From positions 1-33,685 of the forward strand of contig CAZQSM010000019.1 of NCBI GenBank assembly GCA_964596065.1: a stretch of 33,685 nucleotides of DNA. Direction: 5' to 3'. Below, piece after piece: positions 17,461 to 24,891 of the stretch (positions within the stretch are counted from its first letter, which is position 1; each line of letters opens with the position of its first letter). Made by a program: the position numbers and the translations under genes. Under the pieces are notes generated by a model. It searched no databases. It saw nothing but the letters and a program-made list of their open reading frames with translations, and was not told the origin of the DNA. Source of the stretch: SZUA-254 sp964596065 (lineage in GTDB: Bacteria > Bacteroidota > Ignavibacteria > UBA10030 > SZUA-254).

Positions 17461-20211
17461 TTACGAACAGCCAGACGTCTCGCCGCAGTTGACGCATTTG
17501 TAGCAGGCCCCGCTGCGGACCATGATGCTGCCGCAGGCGTGGCAGGGCGGGGCGTCCGCCTGCGCCTGGTAGACTTCGTGTTCGTGGATCTCGCGCCGGG
17601 TCGCGGCCGCCGTCGTTTCGGCGACGGGCCTCGCCACCGGTTCCGCGCTCTCCTCCGAGGCGGGGGGCAGCTCGTCCGGGGGGAGGAAGCGTTTGCCGAG
17701 CCACCGGAAGATGTAGTCGAGGATCGATTTCGCGATCGGGATCTCCCGGTTGCCGGTGAAACCGCTCGGCTCGAACCGCATGTGCTGGAACTTCTCCACG
17801 AGGACCCGGAGCGGGACGCCGTACTGGAACGCCATCGACACCGAGGTCGCGAACGCGTCCATCAGGCCGGAGATCGTCGAGCCCTCCTTCGACATCGTGA
17901 TGAAGATCTCGCCGGGAACGCCCTCCTCGTACAGACCCACCGTGATGTAGCCTTCGTGGCCGCCGATCGAGAACTTGTGCGTCACCGCGGCGCGTTCGTC
18001 GGGGAGCCTCCTGCGGACGGCTTTCTTCGGAATGAGGCCCGAGACCTGGTCCATGCTCGTGTTGAGAGGCTGCGTGCGCTTGCAGCCGTCGCGGTAGATG
18101 GCCAGGGCCTTGAGGCCCAGGCGCCACGATTCCACGTAGGTCCTGGCGATGTCGTCGGCCGTGACCTCCGTCGGCATGTTCACCGTCTTCGAAATCGCGC
18201 CCGAGATGTAGGGCTGGACCGCGGCCATCATCTTGACGTGCCCCATGTACTCGATCGTGCGCTTCCCCTTCGCGGGCTTGAAGGCGCAATCGAAAACCGG
18301 CAGGTGCTCCTCTTTCAGGTGCGGGGCGCCCTCGATGGTGTCGTTCTTGTTGATGTACGCGAGGATGTGCTCGATCTGCTCGTCGATGTACCCGAGCTTC
18401 TTGAGCGCGAGCGGGACGGTCTGGTTGACGATCTTCAGCAGCCCGCCGCCCACCAGCTTCTTGTACTTCACGAGGGCGATGTCCGGTTCGACGCCGGTCG
18501 TGTCGCAGTCCATCATGAACCCGATGGTCCCGGTCGGCGCGAGCACCGTCGCCTGCGAGTTGCGGAAGCCGTATTCGCGGCCGATGGCGTAGGCGTCATC
18601 CCAGACCTTGCGTGCCGCGGTCAGGAGGCCACTCGGGACGGCGCGGTCGGGGATCTGGTCCGCCGCGAGGCCGTGCATCTTCATCACCCTGAGCATCGGT
18701 TCCCGGTTGGCCTCATACCCCTTGAAGGGTCCCATTTCCCTGGCGATCTGGGCCGACTGCTTGTACGCCTGCCCGCACATCAGCGCGGTGACCGCCGCGG
18801 AATAGGCGCGGCCCTCGTCGCTGTCATAGGCGAGGCCGCGGGCCATCAGCAGGGCGCCGAGGTTCGCGTACCCCAGCCCCAGGGGGCGGTAGTCGAAGCT
18901 GTTCTGCGTGATCCTGGGCGTCGGGTAGCTGGCGTTGTCGACCTCGATCTCCTGCGCGGTGATCGTGATCGTCACTGCGTGGCAGAACGACTCGATGTCG
19001 AACTCCCCGTCGGGCCGGCGGAACTTCATCAGGTTCAGTGACGCGAGGTTGCAGGCCGTGTCGTCGAGGAACATATACTCGCTGCACGGGTTCGAGGCGT
19101 TGATCGGGGCCGTGTTCGGGCAGGTGTGCCAGTTGTTGACCGTGGTGTGGAACTGCACGCCGGGGTCGCCGCAGACCCACGCCGCCTCCGCCATCTCCTT
19201 CATCAGGTCGCGGGCGCGGTAGGTGTCCATCGGCTTGCCGTCGCGGACGGCGGTGGTCGTCCATTCCTTGTCGTCGACCACGGCGCTCATGAAGTCGTCG
19301 GTCGCCCGGACCGAGTGGTTCGCGTTCTGGTAGAACACGGAGTCGTACGCCCCGCCGGGGACGTTGAAGCCGCCGTCGTAGCCCGCCTCGATCAGCGCCC
19401 AGGCTTTCTTCTCCTCCTCCGATTTGGAGCGGATGAAATCGAGGATGTCGGGATGGCCGGCGTTGAGGATGACCATCTTCGCGGCGCGGCGGGTTTTCCC
19501 GCCCGACTTGATCACACCGGCGAACGCGTCGTATCCGCGCATGAAGGATACGGGCCCGGAGGCGGTGCCGCCGCCCGAGAGGCTCTCCCTCGAGGAGCGG
19601 AGGGTCGAGAGGTTCGAGCCGGTGCCCGAACCCCACTTGAACAGCCGGCCTTCGGTCCTGGCAAGGTCGAGGATGGAGTCCATCGTGTCCTCGACGGAGT
19701 TGATGAAGCAGGCCGAGCACTGGGGCTTCTCCTCGACGCCCACATTGAACCAGACGGGGCTGTTGAACGCCATGTACTGATTGACGAGGAGAAATACCAG
19801 CTCGGAATAAAAAATGTCGGCGTCTTCGGGGGCGGCGAAATAGTTCTGCGCCTTTCCCCAGCCGGTGATGGTCCGCGCCACGCGCTCCACGATCTGCCTG
19901 ACGCTCGTTTCACGATCGGGGGTGCCGAGTTTTCCATGGAAATACTTCGAAACGACCACATTGGTCGCCGTCATCGACCAGGATTTGGGGACCTCGATCT
20001 CCTTCTGTTCGAAAATCGTCTCGCCGCGCTCGTTCGAGATGACGGCGGAGCGGAACTCCCATTCGATCTCATCGAATGGGTGGACGCCAGGTTTCGTGAA
20101 ATATCTGCGAAACGTCAAACCTTTGCGGTTGGCCTTGCCGCCCTGGGAACCCCCACCGGAGACCGCAGGATTCTTCTCCGGTCCGGTGATTTTGACCTCC
20201 TTTTCGTGCAT
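17461..20211 (-). CDS. nrdJ: Vitamin B12-dependent (class II) ribonucleotide reductase
   Basis: Reduces ribonucleotides to deoxyribonucleotides with adenosylcobalamin, with or without oxygen. 916 aa. The catalytic barrel includes NPCSE (Cys376), FKWGSGTGSNLSTLRSSRE, GHPDILDFIRSK, LAPTGTIGFMMDCDTTGVEPD and MPTEVTADDI. The C-terminus holds a TSCPD-like region (GGHEGYITVGLYEEG...) and a cysteine tail (C890, C893, C903, C906, C909, C915) for metal binding or redox relay. No ATP-cone is obvious at the N-terminus, so overall activity control by ATP/dATP may be absent. The ATG has a good ribosome site (AAGGAG, 9 nt away). It is the only gene of its unit, with an unusual leader containing a small ORF and terminator. 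Confidence 0.96.
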   Translation of the reverse strand: MHEKEVKITGPEKNPAVSGGGSQGGKANRKGLTFRRYFTKPGVHPFDEIEWEFRSAVISNERGETIFEQKEIEVPKSWSMTATNVVVSKYFHGKLGTPDRETSVRQIVERVARTITGWGKAQNYFAAPEDADIFYSELVFLLVNQYMAFNSPVWFNVGVEEKPQCSACFINSVEDTMDSILDLARTEGRLFKWGSGTGSNLSTLRSSRESLSGGGTASGPVSFMRGYDAFAGVIKSGGKTRRAAKMVILNAGHPDILDFIRSKSEEEKKAWALIEAGYDGGFNVPGGAYDSVFYQNANHSVRATDDFMSAVVDDKEWTTTAVRDGKPMDTYRARDLMKEMAEAAWVCGDPGVQFHTTVNNWHTCPNTAPINASNPCSEYMFLDDTACNLASLNLMKFRRPDGEFDIESFCHAVTITITAQEIEVDNASYPTPRITQNSFDYRPLGLGYANLGALLMARGLAYDSDEGRAYSAAVTALMCGQAYKQSAQIAREMGPFKGYEANREPMLRVMKMHGLAADQIPDRAVPSGLLTAARKVWDDAYAIGREYGFRNSQATVLAPTGTIGFMMDCDTTGVEPDIALVKYKKLVGGGLLKIVNQTVPLALKKLGYIDEQIEHILAYINKNDTIEGAPHLKEEHLPVFDCAFKPAKGKRTIEYMGHVKMMAAVQPYISGAISKTVNMPTEVTADDIARTYVESWRLGLKALAIYRDGCKRTQPLNTSMDQVSGLIPKKAVRRRLPDERAAVTHKFSIGGHEGYITVGLYEEGVPGEIFITMSKEGSTISGLMDAFATSVSMAFQYGVPLRVLVEKFQHMRFEPSGFTGNREIPIAKSILDYIFRWLGKRFLPPDELPPASEESAEPVARPVAETTAAATRREIHEHEVYQAQADAPPCHACGSIMVRSGACYKCVNCGETSGCS

Positions 20212-20266
20212 GCTGTTTCTCCTTATATGTGTTAAATATGCTGAAAAAAAACGGTTGAAAAAACGG

Positions 20267-20291
20267 AAAAAATCCGGGGGGAGCCGGATTT
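20267..20291 (-). terminator. Intrinsic terminator inside the nrdJ leader
   Basis: On the minus strand AAATCCGG (20291-20284), loop CTCCCC, CCGGATTT (20277-20270), continuing to a run of six T (20272-20267). There is no comparable T-run on the plus strand, so it acts toward nrdJ. It begins within the stop codon of the leader ORF (20292-20290). Confidence 0.65.
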
Positions 20292-20364
20292 ATCCGATGA
20301 AATCAATAAATTTTGGCGACGGCGCTCGAAGACGGGAAAAGGACGGCTGCTGTTTGATTTTCAC
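20290..20364 (-). CDS. Candidate 24-residue leader peptide of nrdJ
   Basis: GTG at 20364-20362 is preceded, 7 nt away, by GAGGAGG (20378-20372), the strongest Shine-Dalgarno in the window. The ORF runs 24 codons to TAA (20292-20290). The peptide begins MKIKQQPSFSRL and ends PKFIDFIG. It is basic with several Phe/Ile and has no membrane segment or recognised family. It lies about 85 nt after the predicted start, and its stop codon overlaps the terminator stem. It could be a regulatory leader peptide or a short protein gene with its own terminator. Its existence is inferred from the ribosome site and position alone. Confidence 0.5.
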   Translation of the reverse strand: MKIKQQPSFSRLRAPSPKFIDFIG

Positions 20365-20456
20365 GGTTTTTCCTCCTCGACACTGGTACAACTCACGGGT
20401 GGTGGGTTGTCACTGGAAAATCAACCGTCCCTATTCGGTTGGCGACATTGGTTCGA

Positions 20457-20485
20457 AATATATAGTCTTGCGGATAAGAAGTCAA
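20457..20485 (-). promoter_or_regulatory. nrdJ promoter
   Basis: On the minus strand -35 TTGACT (20485-20480), a 17 nt spacer and -10 TATATT (20462-20457), read on as TATATTTC. Both hexamers are one mismatch from the sigma-70 consensus, the best match in the window. The predicted start lies near 20450. Confidence 0.7.
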
Positions 20486-20575
20486 GCAAAAAATCAAAAA
20501 AAAATCGAAGGCCGATGCGACGACACGAGATATATTCGACCGACGTCCTGGAACGGGAGACCGGGGCCCGGCCAT

Positions 20576-20604
20576 TTGCATTTTGCGTCCCTTGGGTGTA
20601 TGTT
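20576..20604 (+). promoter_or_regulatory. Acyl-CoA synthetase gene promoter
   Basis: TTGCAT (20576-20581, preceded by another T as TTTG), a 17 nt spacer and TATGTT (20599-20604). TTG to TA is 20 nt, as in the other promoters here. The leader would be about 38 nt. Confidence 0.45.
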
Positions 20605-20648
20605 CTCACCTGTGCCAGCTGATCGCGTGACTTACCCCCGGAATTTCA

Positions 20649-22463
20649 ATGTCTGCCGTCGTCAAATTTAATACGATCAACCAACTCTTCGACGCGCTCA
20701 TCGCGAAATACCGGGGGGATGTACGGCCGATCGTGATGCGAAAAACGGGGGGGAGGTACGCCGGAATTTCCTACCGTGAATTCGGGGAGTGGGTCGGGCG
20801 GATCGCCGCGGGGCTCGCGGCGCTCGGCGTCCGGAGCGGTGACCGGGTGGCGCTAATCTCGGAAAACCGGCCGGAGTGGGCCGTGGCGGACCTCGCGATG
20901 ATGCGGCTCGGGGCGGTCAACGTTTCTCTCTATCCCAGCCTCACCGCCAGGCAGATCGAATACATCCTCACCGACGCGGGGGTCAACTGCGTCATCGTCT
21001 CGAACCGGCTCCAGTACGGGAAAATCGAGAAAATACGCGGCGCGATACCGGCGGTGACGCACGTCGTGAGCATGGCGGACCTCGGGGCGGGCGCGGGAGA
21101 CGCGATCAGTTTCGAGGCGCTGGCCCGGAAGGGGGAGCAGTTCGCCGCGTCGCATCCCGACCACGTCCGGTCCGCGTCGGAAAGCGTGACACCTGACAAC
21201 CTCCTCACGCTCATCTATACGTCGGGCACCACCGGCAACCCGAAGGGTGTGATGCTGACGCACGGCAACCTCGTCAGCAACATCGTGGCGTCCACCGAAT
21301 GCATCGCCTTCAACGAGGGGGAGATCCTGCTCTCCTTCCTCCCGCTCTGCCACTCCTACGAACGGATGGCGGGGTATTATTCCGCGATGGCGTGCGGGGT
21401 CACCATCGCGTACGCCGAGAGCATCGACACCGTCCGGGAAAACCTCCTCGAGGTGAGGCCGATGGTCGTCACGACCGTCCCCCGGCTCTTCGAGCGGATC
21501 CACAACGGCCTGATGAAGCAGGCGCAGTCGCTCCCGGCGCCGCGCCGGCTCCTCTTCGACTGGGCGATGTCCGTCAGGGCGCGGGTCGCGTCGCGGCCCG
21601 AAGCCGCCGGTCTCCCCCTCCCGCTCAGGGTCGCCAGGGCGGCCGCCGACCGTCTCGTCTTCGGAAAGATCCGCGCCCGGATGGGGGGCAGGATCAGGTT
21701 CTTCGTTTCCGGCGGCGCCGCCCTCGCCCGGGAGCTGGGGGAATTTTTCGACAGCATCGGCGTTCCGATCTACGAAGGATACGGGATGACCGAATCGTCC
21801 CCGGTCATCACGGTGAACAAGCCGGGGAAACGGAGGTTCGGCACCGTCGGCACGACGATCCCGGGCGTGAGCGTGAAGATCGCGCCCGACGGGGAGATTC
21901 TGGCGAAGGGACCGAACGTGATGCTCGGCTACTGGAACGATCCCGCGGCGACACGGGAGGCGATCGACCCGGACGGGTGGCTGCACACGGGCGACATCGG
22001 CGCATTCGATCGGGACGGGTTCCTGGTGATCACCGACCGGAAGAAGCACATCATCGTGAATTCCGGGGGGAAGAACATCGCCCCCGGCCCGCTCGAGTCG
22101 GCGTTCCTCGCGAGCCCGCTGATCAACCAGATCCTGATCATCGGGGACGGGCGGTCCTACCTCAGCGCGCTCGTCGTGCCTGAATTCGACCAGGTGCGGG
22201 AGAGGCTCGCCGGCGGCGGCAGGGGCGTCCCGACCGACGCGGAAGCGGCGTCGATGGAGCCGGTCCGGGAGATGGTCCGCTCGGAAATCGACAGGCTCCA
22301 GAAGGACGTCGCGCCGTTCGAGCGGATCAGGAAGTTCACGCTGATGGGGGCCCCCTTCACCATCGAGGATGGCGACCTGACGCCCACGATGAAGATCCGG
22401 CGGGGGGTGGTCGAGAAAAAACACGTCCATTTGATTGAAAAAATGTACGAAGGGGTGGTTTGA
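20649..22463 (+). CDS. Long-chain acyl-CoA synthetase (AMP-forming)
   Basis: An ANL-superfamily adenylate-forming enzyme that activates fatty acids to acyl-CoA through an acyl-AMP. 604 aa, typical of the FAA1/FadD15-like group. Motifs: phosphate loop YTSGTTGNPKG (190-200), YEGYGMTESSPVI, GEILAKGPNVMLGYWNDP, DGWLHTGDIGAFDRDGFLVITDRKKHIIVNSGGKNI, and a C-terminal region ending GDLTPTMKIRRGVVEKKH that contains the adenylation lysine. No membrane segment; it is probably membrane-associated. It is the first gene of a plus-strand group with two membrane proteins and a Nudix hydrolase. Chain-length preference cannot be read. Confidence 0.94.
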   Translation: MSAVVKFNTINQLFDALIAKYRGDVRPIVMRKTGGRYAGISYREFGEWVGRIAAGLAALGVRSGDRVALISENRPEWAVADLAMMRLGAVNVSLYPSLTARQIEYILTDAGVNCVIVSNRLQYGKIEKIRGAIPAVTHVVSMADLGAGAGDAISFEALARKGEQFAASHPDHVRSASESVTPDNLLTLIYTSGTTGNPKGVMLTHGNLVSNIVASTECIAFNEGEILLSFLPLCHSYERMAGYYSAMACGVTIAYAESIDTVRENLLEVRPMVVTTVPRLFERIHNGLMKQAQSLPAPRRLLFDWAMSVRARVASRPEAAGLPLPLRVARAAADRLVFGKIRARMGGRIRFFVSGGAALARELGEFFDSIGVPIYEGYGMTESSPVITVNKPGKRRFGTVGTTIPGVSVKIAPDGEILAKGPNVMLGYWNDPAATREAIDPDGWLHTGDIGAFDRDGFLVITDRKKHIIVNSGGKNIAPGPLESAFLASPLINQILIIGDGRSYLSALVVPEFDQVRERLAGGGRGVPTDAEAASMEPVREMVRSEIDRLQKDVAPFERIRKFTLMGAPFTIEDGDLTPTMKIRRGVVEKKHVHLIEKMYEGVV

Positions 22464-22472
22464 GACGATTCC

Positions 22473-22501
22473 TTGATTCTGACGTCTAAAATCCCTATTT
22501 T
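22473..22501 (+). promoter_or_regulatory. Candidate promoter of the polytopic membrane protein gene
   Basis: TTGATT (22473-22478), a 17 nt spacer and TATTTT (22496-22501), read on as TATTTTTT. It starts 10 nt after the upstream gene's stop; a transcript would begin near 22508, about 30 nt before the chosen ATG. Both hexamers match only moderately. Confidence 0.4.
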
Positions 22502-22537
22502 TTGCAGATCATATATGCAGCCTGGATCAACGCCGCG

Positions 22538-23677
22538 ATGAACAACACCGCCACCGTGGCGGCCCCGTCAAGGGCCGTCGACATACCGGAGACCCTCTGG
22601 CTCCACAGCAGGCGGTGGGACCTGACGTTCATCAGCCTGAGCGCCGGTCTGGTGATCCTGCCCTTCATCGCCTATGAATTGTTCCTCTACCTCCTGCGCA
22701 TCGAATCGGTGCGGGCGCTCCTCGACGTGTCGCCCGGCGACGTCCTTGACTTCAGCCGGAACACCGTGAACGGGATGATCGCCCTCCTGATCGGCGGCCC
22801 CCACATGTACGCGACATACACGAGGACCTTCCTCGACACCGATTTCCGCCGCCACCACGTCGGGTTCCTGCTCGGCTCGCTCCTGCTCCCGGTGGGGGTC
22901 ATTTACCTGGGTGTGGCGAACTTCCAGCTCCTCGTGACGCTCTTCTTTTTCTGGGCCTCGGTCCACATCCTCCACCAGATCAGCTACATCCTCGAATGCT
23001 ACACGAAGAAACAGGCGAAGCCGATGCGGACGGCCGACCGGGTGCTCGATTACGTCGTCGTCTTCTCGTCGCTCTACCCGATCGGGGTCTGGAGGATGGT
23101 CACCGACAATTTCTCCATCGGCCAGATCCGCCTCCTCCTCCCGGAATTCATCCTGGTGCGGAACAACCCGATGATCGGGTGGGGCCTGTTCTACGCCGTC
23201 ACGCTGATCTTCGCCGTTTCGCTGACACTCTGGCTCCGCCGCAGCTTCAGGGAATACTCGGCCGGGGAACTGCACGCGCCCAAGTTCATCCTGATGGGGC
23301 TGACCGTCGTCGTCTCGTTCTTCATCCCGTCGTACCAGGAGCTCGACGTCGCGTTCCAGGGGTTCAACACCTGGCACTCGTTCCAGTACCTGGGCCTGAC
23401 CCTCTACATCAACCGGCTGCGCGAGCAGAAGGTGGGGATCGGGACTCCGCTCATCAGGGGGATGAGCCTCGAGGGGAAGGGATGGAAGTTCTACGCGTTC
23501 AACGTGGGGCTCGCGGTGTCGACCGTCGGGTTGATCGCCATCCTCCTCCTCAACAAGGAGTTCCTCGGATTCTCGTTCGACCAGTGTTATTACATCGTCG
23601 TGCTTTCGGTACTGCTGATGCACTACTACCACGACCACCTCCTGTTCACCCAGACCGACATCATCACGGGGCGCTGA
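22538..23677 (+). CDS. Polytopic membrane protein with histidine clusters, unknown function
   Basis: 379 aa from ATG 22538; a TTG at 22502 would add 12 residues but lies before the predicted transcription start. Roughly 8-10 hydrophobic segments (such as LTFISLSAGLVILPFIAYEL, VGFLLGSLLLPVGVIYLGVA, FILMGLTVVVSFFIP and YYIVVLSVLLMHYYHDHLLF). His residues sit in or at the ends of these: GGPHMYATYTR, RRHHVGF, SVHILHQISYILE, NTWHSFQYLGL and LLMHYYHDHLL, suggesting an intramembrane metal or haem site. The arrangement recalls membrane di-iron oxidases or Brp/Blh-type dioxygenases, but no family signature is complete. The preceding gene is an acyl-CoA synthetase and the following one a DedA-like protein, so a lipid-related role is possible. 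Confidence 0.85.
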   Translation: MNNTATVAAPSRAVDIPETLWLHSRRWDLTFISLSAGLVILPFIAYELFLYLLRIESVRALLDVSPGDVLDFSRNTVNGMIALLIGGPHMYATYTRTFLDTDFRRHHVGFLLGSLLLPVGVIYLGVANFQLLVTLFFFWASVHILHQISYILECYTKKQAKPMRTADRVLDYVVVFSSLYPIGVWRMVTDNFSIGQIRLLLPEFILVRNNPMIGWGLFYAVTLIFAVSLTLWLRRSFREYSAGELHAPKFILMGLTVVVSFFIPSYQELDVAFQGFNTWHSFQYLGLTLYINRLREQKVGIGTPLIRGMSLEGKGWKFYAFNVGLAVSTVGLIAILLLNKEFLGFSFDQCYYIVVLSVLLMHYYHDHLLFTQTDIITGR

Positions 23678-23712
23678 GCGTTGCCCCGTCCCCGGTCGCG
23701 ACATCCCCACGC

Positions 23713-24327
23713 ATGAATTCGATCATCGCGGCATTCGTCCGTCACCTCCGCGCGATGAAGGCGTGGGTCGAGAGCTTCGCCGGCCGGCCCAGCGCCCGCT
23801 GGTCGCTCTTCGGGATCGCCTTCGTGGAGTCGTCGTTCTTCCCCATTCCCCCCGACGTCCTCCTCATCGCGATGGGGGTGTCCCAACCGAAAAAATCGTT
23901 CCAGTACGCGCTCATCTGCACGATCGGGTCCGTGCTCGGCGCCTTCCTCGGCTATTTCATCGGGTACGCACTCTTCGAAACCATCGGCCGCCCGATCCTG
24001 GAGTTCTACGGCGTGCTCGACAAGTTCGAGGCCGTCCTGCTGAACTACAGGGAGAACGGGATCCTGGCGCTCTTCATCGCCGGATTCACGCCGATACCGT
24101 TCAAGCTCTTCACCATCGCCGCGGGATTCAACGAGACGATCGACCTGACGACGCTCGCCGTGGGGTGCATCATCGGCCGGTCGAGCAGGTTCTTCCTGGT
24201 GGGCGGGCTGCTCTACTGGCACGGGGAAAAAATCAAAACATTCCTCGACCGGTATTTCGACCGGCTCTCGATCGCGTTCGTGGCGCTGCTGATTCTCGGA
24301 TTCGTCGGCGTCAAGCTCCTCGCGTGA
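23713..24327 (+). CDS. DedA/VTT family membrane protein (YqaA-like)
   Basis: 204 aa inner-membrane protein of the SNARE-associated/VTT group, whose members act in lipid scrambling or undecaprenyl-phosphate and phospholipid transport. Motifs are FVESSFFPIPPDVLLIAMG, GSVLGAFLGYFIGYALFE, FTPIPFKLFTIAAGF and GRSSRFFLVGGLLYWHGE, with a C-terminal hydrophobic helix (IAFVALLILGFVGVKLLA). I chose ATG 23713 (MNSIIAAFVRHL); the reading frame is open far upstream but that part overlaps the previous gene. The length is short, as for YqaA rather than DedA proper. The stop overlaps a possible GTG start of the Nudix gene. Confidence 0.9.
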   Translation: MNSIIAAFVRHLRAMKAWVESFAGRPSARWSLFGIAFVESSFFPIPPDVLLIAMGVSQPKKSFQYALICTIGSVLGAFLGYFIGYALFETIGRPILEFYGVLDKFEAVLLNYRENGILALFIAGFTPIPFKLFTIAAGFNETIDLTTLAVGCIIGRSSRFFLVGGLLYWHGEKIKTFLDRYFDRLSIAFVALLILGFVGVKLLA

Positions 24328-24344
24328 AGGAGCCCGTTCCCGCC

Positions 24345-24815
24345 ATGCCGGCCATCGTCTCCGAATTCGTCGAAGTCTGCATTTTTTCCTTCCGCGGGGC
24401 GGCACCCGAGTACCTAGTCCTGCGGCGCTCGCCGGCGGAGACGCTCTATCCCGGCGTCTGGCAGTTCGTGACGGGCGCGCCTGAGGGAAACGAGACCGCC
24501 GCCGAGGCGGCCCGGCGGGAACTGGCGGAGGAAACCTCCCTGACGCCGATCGACATCTGGACCGTCCCCCACGTGAACGTCTTTTATGATCCCCGGAACG
24601 ACTCGATCCAGGTCACACCCGTGTTCGCCGCCCGGGTGGATCCGGGGACCGAGCCGGTGCTTTCACCCGAACACAGCGAATACCGCTGGTGCGATTATCC
24701 TTCCGCGCTGACGCGGCTCGCCTGGCCGGGGCAGCGCGAGGCGCTCGGCGCGGTGCACGAGCATATCGTGGGGGGAGGGGAAGTCGCCGGCCTTTCCCGG
24801 TTGTTGATTCCCTGA
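24345..24815 (+). CDS. Nudix hydrolase
   Basis: 156 aa pyrophosphohydrolase that cleaves nucleoside diphosphate-linked substrates. The Nudix box lies at residues 44-66: G44, E50, then RELAEET with the catalytic Glu pair. The last Gly of the consensus is Ser (ETSL). The shape of the protein (YLVLRRSPAETLYPGVWQFVTG, then HVNVFYDP and EHSEYRWCDYPSA) resembles the NudB/dihydroneopterin-triphosphate or dATP pyrophosphatase group. AAGGAG lies 12 nt before ATG 24345. An in-frame GTG at 24324, overlapping the upstream stop as GTGA, would add seven residues and remains possible. Substrate is not determined. Confidence 0.9.
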   Translation: MPAIVSEFVEVCIFSFRGAAPEYLVLRRSPAETLYPGVWQFVTGAPEGNETAAEAARRELAEETSLTPIDIWTVPHVNVFYDPRNDSIQVTPVFAARVDPGTEPVLSPEHSEYRWCDYPSALTRLAWPGQREALGAVHEHIVGGGEVAGLSRLLIP

Positions 24816-24828
24816 ATTTTCGTATATT
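24801..24828 (+). promoter_or_regulatory. Weak candidate promoter of the first M28 peptidase gene
   Basis: TTGTTG (24801-24806), a 16 nt spacer and TATATT (24823-24828). It overlaps the end of the Nudix gene; the leader would be about 57 nt. The -10 is good, the -35 poor. Confidence 0.3.
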
Positions 24829-24891
24829 CTCCGGCAACTCATCGCCCCCGGCTCCAAACCGCTCCTCTGATCCCGGTAGACATATAGCGTG

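Larger units (their letters stand above)
20212..20450 (-). promoter_or_regulatory. Long nrdJ 5' leader, candidate attenuator
   Basis: About 240 nt between the predicted start and the nrdJ ATG. In transcript order: a small hairpin (AACCG/CGGTT), a second (ACAAC/GTTGT) flanked by two CCAGTG copies, the ribosome site GAGGAGG, a 24-codon ORF, a terminator hairpin whose first bases include the ORF stop, three T-tracts separated by CCG/CAACCG, and AAGGAG before nrdJ. I see no B12 box and no obvious second promoter after the terminator. The whole intergenic gap to the divergent acyl-CoA synthetase gene is 437 nt (20212-20648). Confidence 0.5.

Noticed and set aside
17455..19041. 528-codon plus-strand frame inside nrdJ, and similar frames at 19126-20235 and 28072-30453
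   Set aside because: Antisense to well-identified genes with no domain signature; they reflect codon bias in the third position.
20212..20450. Cobalamin riboswitch in the nrdJ leader
   Set aside because: A B12-dependent reductase is a plausible target, but I could not find a B12-box-like core or the long paired architecture; the leader is better explained by a small ORF plus terminator. A covariance-model search would settle it.
20454..20540. NrdR boxes near nrdJ (CTATATATTTCG and GAGATATATTCG)
   Set aside because: The AT-rich cores recall the NrdR consensus but neither is a good palindrome, the spacing is about 70 bp, and the first overlaps the -10 element, which explains its AT-richness.
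22502..22537. TTG start adding 12 residues to the polytopic membrane protein
   Set aside because: It would lie at or before the predicted transcription start and has no ribosome site; ATG 22538 is preferred, though not proven.
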